DNA of 64,000 nt from Mycolicibacterium tokaiense (lineage in GTDB: Bacteria > Actinomycetota > Actinomycetes > Mycobacteriales > Mycobacteriaceae). Positions 57,580 to 64,000 of the stretch are shown here, piece after piece (within the stretch, counting starts at the first letter, position 1; every line of letters begins with the position of its first letter). The notes beneath the pieces were generated by a model. The model had not been told where the DNA came from. It ran no database searches and worked only from the letters and a program-made list of their open reading frames with translations. The position numbers were made by a program, and so were the translations under genes. The DNA is taken from the NCBI RefSeq assembly GCF_010725885.1, contig NZ_AP022600.1:1488001-1552000 (forward strand). Direction: 5' to 3'.

Positions 57580-59334
57580 ATGTCCAGGGTTCTTGCCGAG
57601 CTGATCATCGAGGCGGGCGCGCGGACCCGCCCCTCCCACCCCGCTGTGCCACCACGGGTGCTCGACTACGCCGAAGGCTTCCTCCAGACCAGTCGTGATT
57701 CCCTCCGGTTCCTGTGGCGCCACGACGATGCCTGGTTGGCCATTCACCTGACACGCCGCCGATACGACCCCGAAGTGATCGGGTCCCGCCGCGGCTCCAC
57801 CGAAAAGGTGGTGGTCCAGGTGGCCGAAGTCGAGATGCCCCGCGGAATCACCTTGCGCGAAGTCGATGTGCTGACGCTGCTCGCGCTGGGCCTGACGAAC
57901 GTGGGAATCGCCGAGCGCCTCGGCACCAGCGCCCGGACGGTGTCGACCCAGATCGAGCGGCTGCTCACCAAGCTGGATCAGTGCACCCGCGGTGGCCTGG
58001 CGGCGTTGGCCGTGGACTCCGGCCTGCTCCGACTGCCGATCCCGGGCGGCGTCGACGGCACACCGGGCATCGGGGTGGTGGAACTCGAATCCGTCGTCAC
58101 CGCGGTCCCCCGAACCCCGGTGCCGCCGCTGCGGCCCGCGTACCCCCGGACCCGTCCCCTCGTGGTCGGCTCACTGATCCCGACCGGAGCCGCGGCCGCG
58201 GACGGGGTCGAGGTCCGACACGGCGCCATGCTGGCCGTTGCGGAGATCAATGCCACCGGCGGTGTGGCGGGCCGGCGCGTCGAACTGGTGACCGCCGATG
58301 TGGATCTGTTCGACTGGTCCAGTGTCGAACGCGGGTTGAGCCGGTTGTTCGCCAATGAGGTCGACGCCATCACCACCAGCTACGCCAGCGCCGAGAACTC
58401 GGCGGTGATCGATGCCGTCGCCGACTACGGCAAGCCCTTCCTGCACACCGCCACCTTCGCCGCTCAGGTGGAACAGGCAGAGTCCGATCCGAGCCGGTAC
58501 GGCGCGGTGTTCCAGACCTGCGCGTCAGAGACGTTCTACGGCGTGGGTCTCATCAGGCTGCTGACCGAACTCGAGGGTGCCGAGGTGTGGCGCCCCCGCT
58601 CACGCCGCATCGTCAGCGTCGAAGCCGCCACGACCAGCACCCGGGTGACCAACGAACATTTCCTGGCCACCGCCGCTCAGGCGAACTGGTCGCTGACGGA
58701 CCTGATCCGGGTACCGGTCCCCTCCACGGACTGGAACCAGGTGATGAGCCGCATCACCGCCGCCGATCCGGAGGTGGTGATGGTGACCCACTTCCTCGAC
58801 CAGGAGCTGGCGGCGTTCCAGCAGGCGTTCGTGGCCGCGGGCCTTCCCGCCCTGGTGTATTGCGTGTACGGGCCATCCATTCCGCGGTTCCAGGATTCAG
58901 TGGGCGGAGCAGCGGATGGCATCATCTGGTCCACCACCACCGGCACGTACGACGACGTGCTGGGACAGCGGTTCCGTAACCAGTACGCATCACGGTTCGG
59001 GCGCGCACCGGGGTGGTCGCAAGCAGGTGCCGCCTACGACCAGGTGAACCTGTTGGCCGCGGCCTGGTGCGCCACCGGCACCCGCCACACCGACGACGTG
59101 GTGCGGTATCTGCGACGCTGGCCGCACCGCGGCGTGAACGGTGTCTACTACTTCGGTGACACGAGCCAATCGACGCTCTCGTACCCCGACCTGACTCCGG
59201 ATGCGTCGATGGGCCAGGCCCACATGGTCTACCAGATCCAAGGTGGCACGCACCGCGCGCTGGCTCCCGAGCCATTCGGATCCTGCCGCCGATTCCGGAT
59301 GCCCTCGTGGTGCGCCACCGACCTGTCGGCCTGA
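57580..59334 (+). CDS. LuxR-type HTH fused to a type I periplasmic-binding-protein sensor domain
   Basis: A 584-residue protein with no signal peptide. Residues about 88-150 form a LuxR/NarL-type HTH (GITLREVDVLTLLALGLTNVGIAERLGTSARTVSTQIERLLTKL). Residues about 194-584 are a complete Leu/Ile/Val-binding-protein-like domain. That domain parallels the exported binding protein encoded next: GGVAGRRVELVTADV against GGVAGRPVELVTADI, and ASMGQAHMVYQIQGG against PSLGMPHLTYQIQDG. The N-terminal 85 residues match nothing I recognise. I infer a one-component regulator that senses the imported ligand and controls the cluster. GGGAG precedes the ATG. Confidence 0.85.
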   Translation: MSRVLAELIIEAGARTRPSHPAVPPRVLDYAEGFLQTSRDSLRFLWRHDDAWLAIHLTRRRYDPEVIGSRRGSTEKVVVQVAEVEMPRGITLREVDVLTLLALGLTNVGIAERLGTSARTVSTQIERLLTKLDQCTRGGLAALAVDSGLLRLPIPGGVDGTPGIGVVELESVVTAVPRTPVPPLRPAYPRTRPLVVGSLIPTGAAAADGVEVRHGAMLAVAEINATGGVAGRRVELVTADVDLFDWSSVERGLSRLFANEVDAITTSYASAENSAVIDAVADYGKPFLHTATFAAQVEQAESDPSRYGAVFQTCASETFYGVGLIRLLTELEGAEVWRPRSRRIVSVEAATTSTRVTNEHFLATAAQANWSLTDLIRVPVPSTDWNQVMSRITAADPEVVMVTHFLDQELAAFQQAFVAAGLPALVYCVYGPSIPRFQDSVGGAADGIIWSTTTGTYDDVLGQRFRNQYASRFGRAPGWSQAGAAYDQVNLLAAAWCATGTRHTDDVVRYLRRWPHRGVNGVYYFGDTSQSTLSYPDLTPDASMGQAHMVYQIQGGTHRALAPEPFGSCRRFRMPSWCATDLSA

Positions 59335-59436
59335 CGTCCGTCATCTGACGGATGCACCCCGGGCGCCGATTGGCTGTACTGCATGTCACACCGGGGCCGC
59401 ACCGCCCCTCGATGTGGAGCGCCGAGGAGCGAATTC

Positions 59437-60768
59437 ATGCCGGATACCCCACCCCCAGCCAGACCCCGCGGAGTTTCTCGCCGCAACTTCGTCAACGGTC
59501 TCGGCATCGCCGGGCTCGGGGGCGTCGTGGTGGGCGGCGGGGCCGCCTGGGCGGCCAAGCCGGCCGGTTCGGGTATCGGTGGCACCGCAGCGGCGGGCGA
59601 TCCCATCAAGATCGGCAGCGTCGCACCGCTGACCGGACCCTACTCCGGGGACGGGCAGGAGATGGTGCGCGGTGCGGAGATGGCGATCGACGACATCAAC
59701 GGCGCGGGCGGTGTCGCCGGGAGGCCCGTCGAGCTGGTGACCGCCGACATCAGCGACCAAGCGCCCGAGAACTTCATCCAGGCGGCACAACGGCTCGTAT
59801 CGCAGGAGCGGGTGTCCGCGGTGTTCAGCGGCTACACCACCACCACGTCCGCGGAGTACCAGATCTACGGTGATGCCGGGGTGCCGATGCTGCACGCCAA
59901 CACTCTGCAGTCGAACACCGATTTTGTGGTCGACAACGGCATCACCAGCATCTACCAGGTGTGCCCGACCGAGATCTGGTATGCCGCCGGCTTCCTGCAG
60001 CTGATGCGCCAGTGGATCGAATCAGGTACCTGGACGCCCAGCTCCAACACCGCGGCCGTGATCGCCAGCAACGACTCCTACAGCATCTCCATCGCCACCG
60101 TGTTCCAAGAGGGTCTGCGCGAAATGGGCTGGGACATCACCTTCTACGACGAGGTGACCGCGCCCAACGCAGACTGGGGGCCCCAGTTGGCCCGCATCAG
60201 GGCCAACCCGCCGGGCCTCATCTTCATCACCGACTACCTCGCGGGTGACCTCGCCAGCTTCGCCACCCAATTTGCCGGCGCCCCAACACCTTCACTGCTG
60301 TACCAGCAGTACGGGCCGAGTGTCCCAGAGTATCTGGACCTGGCGAAAGGCGCCGCCAACGGCGTGCTGTGGTCCACGACCATCGGCACGCTACCCGACG
60401 ACATCGGCACCAGCTTCCGGGAGCGCTATCAGAGCAAGTACGGCGCCCCGGCCGGGCTCAGCCAATCCGGCGCACAGTATGACGCCGTGCGACTCTGGGC
60501 CCGGGCGGCCGCCCAGGCGGGGAACCCTGACGACTTCGACCGGGTGAACCAGTTTCTCGCAGCCACGGTGTTCCGCGGTGTGGTGGGCACCTACGCCTTC
60601 GACCCGACAGAACTGACGGCAGTGCCGTACCCGGACAAGGTCAACGATCCCAGCCTGGGAATGCCACATCTGACGTATCAGATCCAAGACGGCAAGCAGG
60701 TGCTGTTGTCCCCCGATCCCTACACCCAGGGCCAGTTTGCACTCCCGCCGTGGATGGCCGGTCGATGA
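59437..60768 (+). CDS. Tat-exported ABC transporter substrate-binding protein (LivJ/urea-amide type)
   Basis: A 443-residue type I solute-binding protein. A twin-arginine signal (SRRNFVNGLGIAGLGGVVVGGG) is followed by IKIGSVAPLTGPYSGDGQEMVRGAEMAIDDINGAGGV, the typical start of the family, and QAAQRLVSQERVSAVFSGYTTTTSAEYQIY. It resembles the amide/urea-binding (FmdD/UrtA/AmiC) side of the family. GAGGAG lies 8 bases before the ATG. It delivers substrate to the permease encoded downstream, and its close paralogue forms the sensor half of the preceding regulator. Confidence 0.92.
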   Translation: MPDTPPPARPRGVSRRNFVNGLGIAGLGGVVVGGGAAWAAKPAGSGIGGTAAAGDPIKIGSVAPLTGPYSGDGQEMVRGAEMAIDDINGAGGVAGRPVELVTADISDQAPENFIQAAQRLVSQERVSAVFSGYTTTTSAEYQIYGDAGVPMLHANTLQSNTDFVVDNGITSIYQVCPTEIWYAAGFLQLMRQWIESGTWTPSSNTAAVIASNDSYSISIATVFQEGLREMGWDITFYDEVTAPNADWGPQLARIRANPPGLIFITDYLAGDLASFATQFAGAPTPSLLYQQYGPSVPEYLDLAKGAANGVLWSTTIGTLPDDIGTSFRERYQSKYGAPAGLSQSGAQYDAVRLWARAAAQAGNPDDFDRVNQFLAATVFRGVVGTYAFDPTELTAVPYPDKVNDPSLGMPHLTYQIQDGKQVLLSPDPYTQGQFALPPWMAGR

Positions 60769-61538
60769 CGACGCCGGTCTTCGAAACCCGCTCGATCACC
60801 AAGTCTTTCGGTGGCCTGACCGCCGTCGACCAGGTGTCCCTGGCCGTGCAGGACGGGCAGATCTTCGGCATCGCCGGGCCCAACGGCGCCGGGAAGACCA
60901 CGTTGTTCGATCTGGTGACCGGACTGGTGCGCATCGATTCCGGAGAGGTCAGACTTCGCGGCGAAACGATCACGCACGCCAGCGTCAATCAGATCTGTCA
61001 CCGCGGCATCGCACGGACGTTCCAGCATCCTTCGGTCTTCGACACCCAGACTGTGCTGGCCAACGCGGTGGTCGGTGCCCAGTTCGGTTCGGGGCGCGGC
61101 TGGTGGCACGCCCTGCGCAAAGACCGGGCCGCTCTCGACGCCGCCTGGGCCGAACTGGATTTCGTCGGCCTGGCCGACCACGCCCGTTCCGCGGCGGGCC
61201 CACTGCCGGTGTTCGACAAGAAGCGGCTCATGATCGCCTCGGCGTTGGCCACCTCCCCGGTGATGCTGTTCCTCGACGAACCGTTCGGCGGCCTGACCCT
61301 GCAGGAGATCGACGCGCTGATGGAGCTGCTCACCCGGATCAGGCAACGCGGTGTCACGATCGTGCTCATCGAACACGTCATGCGGGCACTGATGACTCTC
61401 TCCGACCGCGTATTGATCCTCAACCAGGGCAAGGTCCTGTTCGAGGGTAGCCCGCGGGAAGTGATGGCCCACGAGGACGTGGTGCGGGTGTATCTCGGCG
61501 AATCGGTGACTAGGGCAGGGGATTCCGGTGACGAATGA
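60765..61538 (+). CDS. Branched-chain-amino-acid-type ABC transporter ATPase (LivG-like), atypical signature
   Basis: A 257-residue ATPase with Walker A GPNGAGKTT, Q-loop region RTFQHPSVFDTQTV, Walker B VMLFLDEPFGGLT and H-loop IVLIEHVMRAL. The ABC signature (LSxGQ) is missing: the position reads PLPVFDKKRLMIASALA. Since the signature of one subunit completes the partner's ATP site, one of the two composite sites of the LivG-LivF dimer should be inactive. The ATG overlaps the upstream stop (ATGA). The LivF-like gene starts 11 bases before its end. Confidence 0.9.
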   Translation: MTTPVFETRSITKSFGGLTAVDQVSLAVQDGQIFGIAGPNGAGKTTLFDLVTGLVRIDSGEVRLRGETITHASVNQICHRGIARTFQHPSVFDTQTVLANAVVGAQFGSGRGWWHALRKDRAALDAAWAELDFVGLADHARSAAGPLPVFDKKRLMIASALATSPVMLFLDEPFGGLTLQEIDALMELLTRIRQRGVTIVLIEHVMRALMTLSDRVLILNQGKVLFEGSPREVMAHEDVVRVYLGESVTRAGDSGDE

Positions 61539-62256
61539 GACCCTGCTCGACATCACCGGTGTGTCGGCCGGCTACGAGTCCGCCCCCGTCCTGCACGACG
61601 TCGATCTCCGGGTGAGCCGAGGTCAGTTCTCCGTGGTGATCGGGCCCAACGGCCACGGCAAGACCACGCTTCTGCGCGCCATCAGCGGTCTGGTCACTCC
61701 GCGCACCGGCACCGTCTCCTTCGACGGGCAGGACATCACCGGCTGGATACCGGAACGTATCGCCGGGCGAGGCCTGGTGCACATCCCACAGGGCGATCTG
61801 CTGTTCCCGGACATGACGGTGTTGGAGAATCTGACCCTCGGCAGCTTCCTGTGCAAGGACGGCCGGGCCGGGCGGGCACGCCGACTCGCCGAGGTGCACG
61901 AGGTCTTCCCGAGACTGGCCGAGCGGTCTGCACAGCGCGCCCGCACCCTGTCCGGCGGGGAGCGGCGGATGCTCGCCCTCGGCCGGGGGCTGATGGCCGA
62001 CGCGAACATCCTGATGATCGACGAGCCCAGTCTCGGCCTGGCGCCGGTGCTCGTCGACGAGGTGTATGCCCAGATCGCACGCATCCATCAGACCGGCATG
62101 ACGATCCTGCTGGTCGAGGAGAATTTCTCACGCATCAAGGATCTCGCCGACCACCTCACCCTGATGGAGAACGGCGCCGTGCGCGCTGCGGGCACCGTGG
62201 CCCACGTGCTCAGCGATCCCGCCGTCGCGGCGACCTACCTGGGGGTGGACTCGTGA
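61528..62256 (+). CDS. Branched-chain-amino-acid-type ABC transporter ATPase (LivF-like)
   Basis: A 242-residue ATPase, canonical throughout: Walker A GPNGHGKTT, LVHIPQGDLLFPDMTVLENL (Q-loop), signature TLSGGERRMLALGRGLM, Walker B ILMIDEPSLGLAP and the switch region ILLVEENF, where the usual His is replaced by Glu/Asn as is common in LivF. The GTG start lies within the LivG-like gene. It pairs with the signature-less LivG-like subunit. Confidence 0.93.
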   Translation: MTNETLLDITGVSAGYESAPVLHDVDLRVSRGQFSVVIGPNGHGKTTLLRAISGLVTPRTGTVSFDGQDITGWIPERIAGRGLVHIPQGDLLFPDMTVLENLTLGSFLCKDGRAGRARRLAEVHEVFPRLAERSAQRARTLSGGERRMLALGRGLMADANILMIDEPSLGLAPVLVDEVYAQIARIHQTGMTILLVEENFSRIKDLADHLTLMENGAVRAAGTVAHVLSDPAVAATYLGVDS

Positions 62257-63140
62257 ACCTCGCTCTGCAGACCCTGGTGAGCACCATCGTCCAGGGCTCC
62301 ATCCTGGCGCTCATCACCATCGGGATGAGCCTGGTGTACGGCACGTTGCGGGTGCTGAACATGGCCCAGGGTGTGATGGTCATGGTGGGTGGGATGGCCG
62401 CGTATGTGTTTGTCGCAGAATGGGGATTGCCGGTCTGGGCCTCGCTGTTGTTCGCGGCTGTGGTGGCATTCGCGCTGGGTGTGCTCACCTTCTACAGCGC
62501 GGTGCGGCCTCTGGTGGGCCGGCTGGGCATCGACTTCGAGATGACGGCGTTCATCTCGACGTTTGCGATCGCCACGATCGTCCAGAGCATCGTGCTCGCG
62601 ATGTTCGGGCCCCGCCAGAAGCCGTTTCCCGAATTGGTCTCCGGCAGAGTCGATCTTGTCGCCGGGGTGTCCATCACCTACCACTCGATCCTGATGGCTG
62701 TTGTGGCGGTGACCGTGCTGGTGGCCCTCGGCGCCTTCCTGGCCCGGTCGCGCTACGGCCTGGCCATCACCGCGGTGGCACAGAACATCGACGCTGCGCG
62801 TCTGATGGGCATCCCGGCGTCCGCGGTGTACGTGCTCACGATCGGTATCGCGGCCGCCCTTGCGGGCATCGCCGGGGTACTGCTGGCGCCGGTGTACTTC
62901 GTCTACCCCAACGCCGGCGACCTGCCGCTGCTGCAGGCGATGATCGTGGCGATCTTCGCCGGGCTCGGCAGCATCCGCGGCACCATCATCGCGGCGTACA
63001 TCATCGGGTTCGTTCAGGCCGCGGTGTCCATCTACTGGAGCTCGACGTTCGCCCTGCCGGTGCTGTACGCGTTCATCCTCGTCGTTCTCCTGGTGCGTCC
63101 CTGGGGAATCGACGGCAAGCCCCAGGAGGCCAGGCTGTGA
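62253..63140 (+). CDS. Branched-chain-amino-acid-type ABC transporter permease (LivH-like)
   Basis: A 295-residue permease with about eight helices. LALQTLVSTIVQGSILALITIGMSLVYGTLRVLNMAQGVMVMVGG is the usual LivH opening. AVAQNIDAARLMGIPASAVYVLTIGIAAALAGIAGVLLAP contains the cytoplasmic coupling (EAA-like) loop contacting the ATPases, and AIFAGLGSIRGTIIAAYIIG the final helices. The GTG is embedded in the LivF stop (GTGA). Substrate specificity is set by the binding protein. Confidence 0.93.
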   Translation: MNLALQTLVSTIVQGSILALITIGMSLVYGTLRVLNMAQGVMVMVGGMAAYVFVAEWGLPVWASLLFAAVVAFALGVLTFYSAVRPLVGRLGIDFEMTAFISTFAIATIVQSIVLAMFGPRQKPFPELVSGRVDLVAGVSITYHSILMAVVAVTVLVALGAFLARSRYGLAITAVAQNIDAARLMGIPASAVYVLTIGIAAALAGIAGVLLAPVYFVYPNAGDLPLLQAMIVAIFAGLGSIRGTIIAAYIIGFVQAAVSIYWSSTFALPVLYAFILVVLLVRPWGIDGKPQEARL

Positions 63141-64000
63141 GCACACAGACAGCACCGCCGATACCCTCGCGCGCCCTGCGCAACTGGTCCGCGCGCGACA
63201 TGGGATGGCCACGCCCCCGCTGGATCGCGTGCGTAGCCGCGTTGCTGCTCGCGGTCGTCCTTCCCTTTGTGGTCCCCGACCGCAGCTGGCTCAGCGTGGC
63301 AATCCTGGGCGCGGTCTGGCTGACGCTGAACCAGAGCTGGAACCTGGTCCTCGGATTCTCCGGCGTGTGGAACTTCGGCCAGCTGGCCATCTACGCGATC
63401 GGCGCGTACGTCGCCGCGCTGCTCAGCCTGCACACCGATACGCCCGCAGTGCTGTCGATCCTGGTGGGCGGCGCTGCCGCCACCGCGGTGTCGATTCTGC
63501 TGTCCTTGCCCGCACTTCGGCTACGCGGTATCTACGTCGCCTTGATGACCTTCGGCTTCGGCGAGGTCATCCGGTTGCTGATCATCGCCGACGGCACCGG
63601 GCTGACCGGCGGAACCTACGGACTGTCCGGATTCAGCGGCTTCGGTCTCGACCACCTGGATTCACTGTCTCGCGACCGCGCGCACTACTGGATCGCCATG
63701 GCCGTCGCCATCGTCACCGGTCTGGTCATCTTCGCGATCATGCGCTCCCCACTGGGCTCCGCGCTGATCGCGTTGCGCGACAATCCTTCCCTGGCAGCCG
63801 CGCGGGGGGTCAGTCCCCGGGTCATGCAGATGGTGGCGTTCGGAGTATCCGGGTTTTTCGCCGGTGTGGCCGGCGCGTTGTACGCGTTCGCCTTCGGTGT
63901 GGTGGCGCCGACGCTGATGGGACTTGCGCCGATGACCTTGCTGGTGACGATGCTGGTGGTCGGCGGCCTCGGCAGAGTCACCGGTCCGGTGGTGGGCACG
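63137..64000 (+). CDS. Branched-chain-amino-acid-type ABC transporter permease (LivM-like), 3' partial
   Basis: 288 codons are present and the frame is open at the window end. The visible part has WLTLNQSWNLVLGFSGVWNFGQLAIYAIGAYVAALLS (LivM opening), LRLRGIYVALMTFGFGEVIRLL, LIALRDNPSLAAARGVSPRVMQMVAFGVSGFFAGVAGALYA (coupling loop) and MTLLVTMLVVGGLGRVTGPVVG. LivM proteins usually run about 330-360 residues, so only the last helices are missing. The GTG overlaps the LivH stop. Further operon genes may lie beyond the window. Confidence 0.92.
   Translation, partial: MSTQTAPPIPSRALRNWSARDMGWPRPRWIACVAALLLAVVLPFVVPDRSWLSVAILGAVWLTLNQSWNLVLGFSGVWNFGQLAIYAIGAYVAALLSLHTDTPAVLSILVGGAAATAVSILLSLPALRLRGIYVALMTFGFGEVIRLLIIADGTGLTGGTYGLSGFSGFGLDHLDSLSRDRAHYWIAMAVAIVTGLVIFAIMRSPLGSALIALRDNPSLAAARGVSPRVMQMVAFGVSGFFAGVAGALYAFAFGVVAPTLMGLAPMTLLVTMLVVGGLGRVTGPVVGT

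Noticed and set aside
57580..59334. The possibility that the HTH and binding-protein halves are two genes joined by error
   Set aside because: The frame is continuous with even codon bias through the linker, and the binding-protein half lacks any signal peptide or ribosome binding site of its own.
1..64000. CRISPR arrays, tRNA or rRNA genes, insertion sequences, integrase or phage genes
   Set aside because: No regularly spaced repeats, cloverleaf-like sequences, transposase motifs or attachment-site duplications were seen on either strand.

Overview
The window is very GC-rich with strong G/C in third codon positions. It carries an MmpS/MmpL pair, a fused HadA/HadB-type dehydratase, a Tat-exported DUF1906 (Rv2525c-like) protein, an ECF42-type sigma factor with its DGPF partner, a CIRCE-controlled Hsp20, many SDR and TetR genes, and many apparently leaderless GTG/ATG starts. 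Together these point to a chromosomal segment of an environmental mycobacterium (Mycolicibacterium-like). I see no tRNA, rRNA, CRISPR array, insertion sequence or phage gene. Genes are packed, often overlapping by 1-4 bases (ATGA, GTGA, TAGTG), and most convergent pairs are separated by fewer than 40 bases.

Region by region. 1-7.1 kb: the end of a phosphotransferase gene and its acyl-CoA dehydrogenase, an ECF42 sigma/DGPF pair, DinB-like and DoxX proteins, and an OmpR-type two-component system with a probable autoregulatory promoter. 7.2-16.1 kb: small redox enzymes, an AraC regulator, azoreductase, CIRCE-Hsp20, an ABC-F ATPase coupled to a GH6 cellulase, and the fused dehydratase. 16.1-24.3 kb: MmpS-MmpL, a TetR/monooxygenase/cupin group, and a decayed oxidoreductase plus TetR locus. 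24.4-32.9 kb: SDR, short-chain fatty-acid transporter, acetolactate-synthase-like enzyme, CPBP protease, prolyl oligopeptidase and a CitE-like lyase. 32.9-42.3 kb: envelope and cell-wall functions (GH5-like glycosidase, penicillin-binding lipoprotein, M15-like coiled-coil protein, DUF1906, YkuD-like protein) and a GGDEF-EAL protein whose EAL half is degenerate.

42.4-48.6 kb is a coherent catabolic operon: a divergent LysR regulator facing MaoC, CaiB/BaiF CoA transferase, SDR, MHS-family transporter, YciI and a dihydrodipicolinate-synthase-family enzyme. It reads as uptake, CoA activation, hydration/oxidation and retro-aldol cleavage of an unidentified organic acid. 48.7-50.3 kb holds three consecutive small exported proteins.

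50.3-64 kb is the most striking region. A HyuA/HyuB pair (hydantoinase/oxoprolinase family) faces a long run of coupled genes: a PuuE/imidase-type polysaccharide-deacetylase-fold hydrolase, two SDRs, a C45 Ntn-hydrolase, a LuxR-type HTH fused to a complete periplasmic-binding-protein domain, a Tat-exported substrate-binding protein clearly paralogous to that domain, and a branched-chain-amino-acid-type ABC transporter cut by the window end. I infer an uptake and degradation system for an amide, imide, lactam or hydantoin-like compound, in which a cytoplasmic copy of the transporter's binding protein has become the ligand sensor of a transcription factor. One ATPase of this transporter lacks the ABC signature motif.
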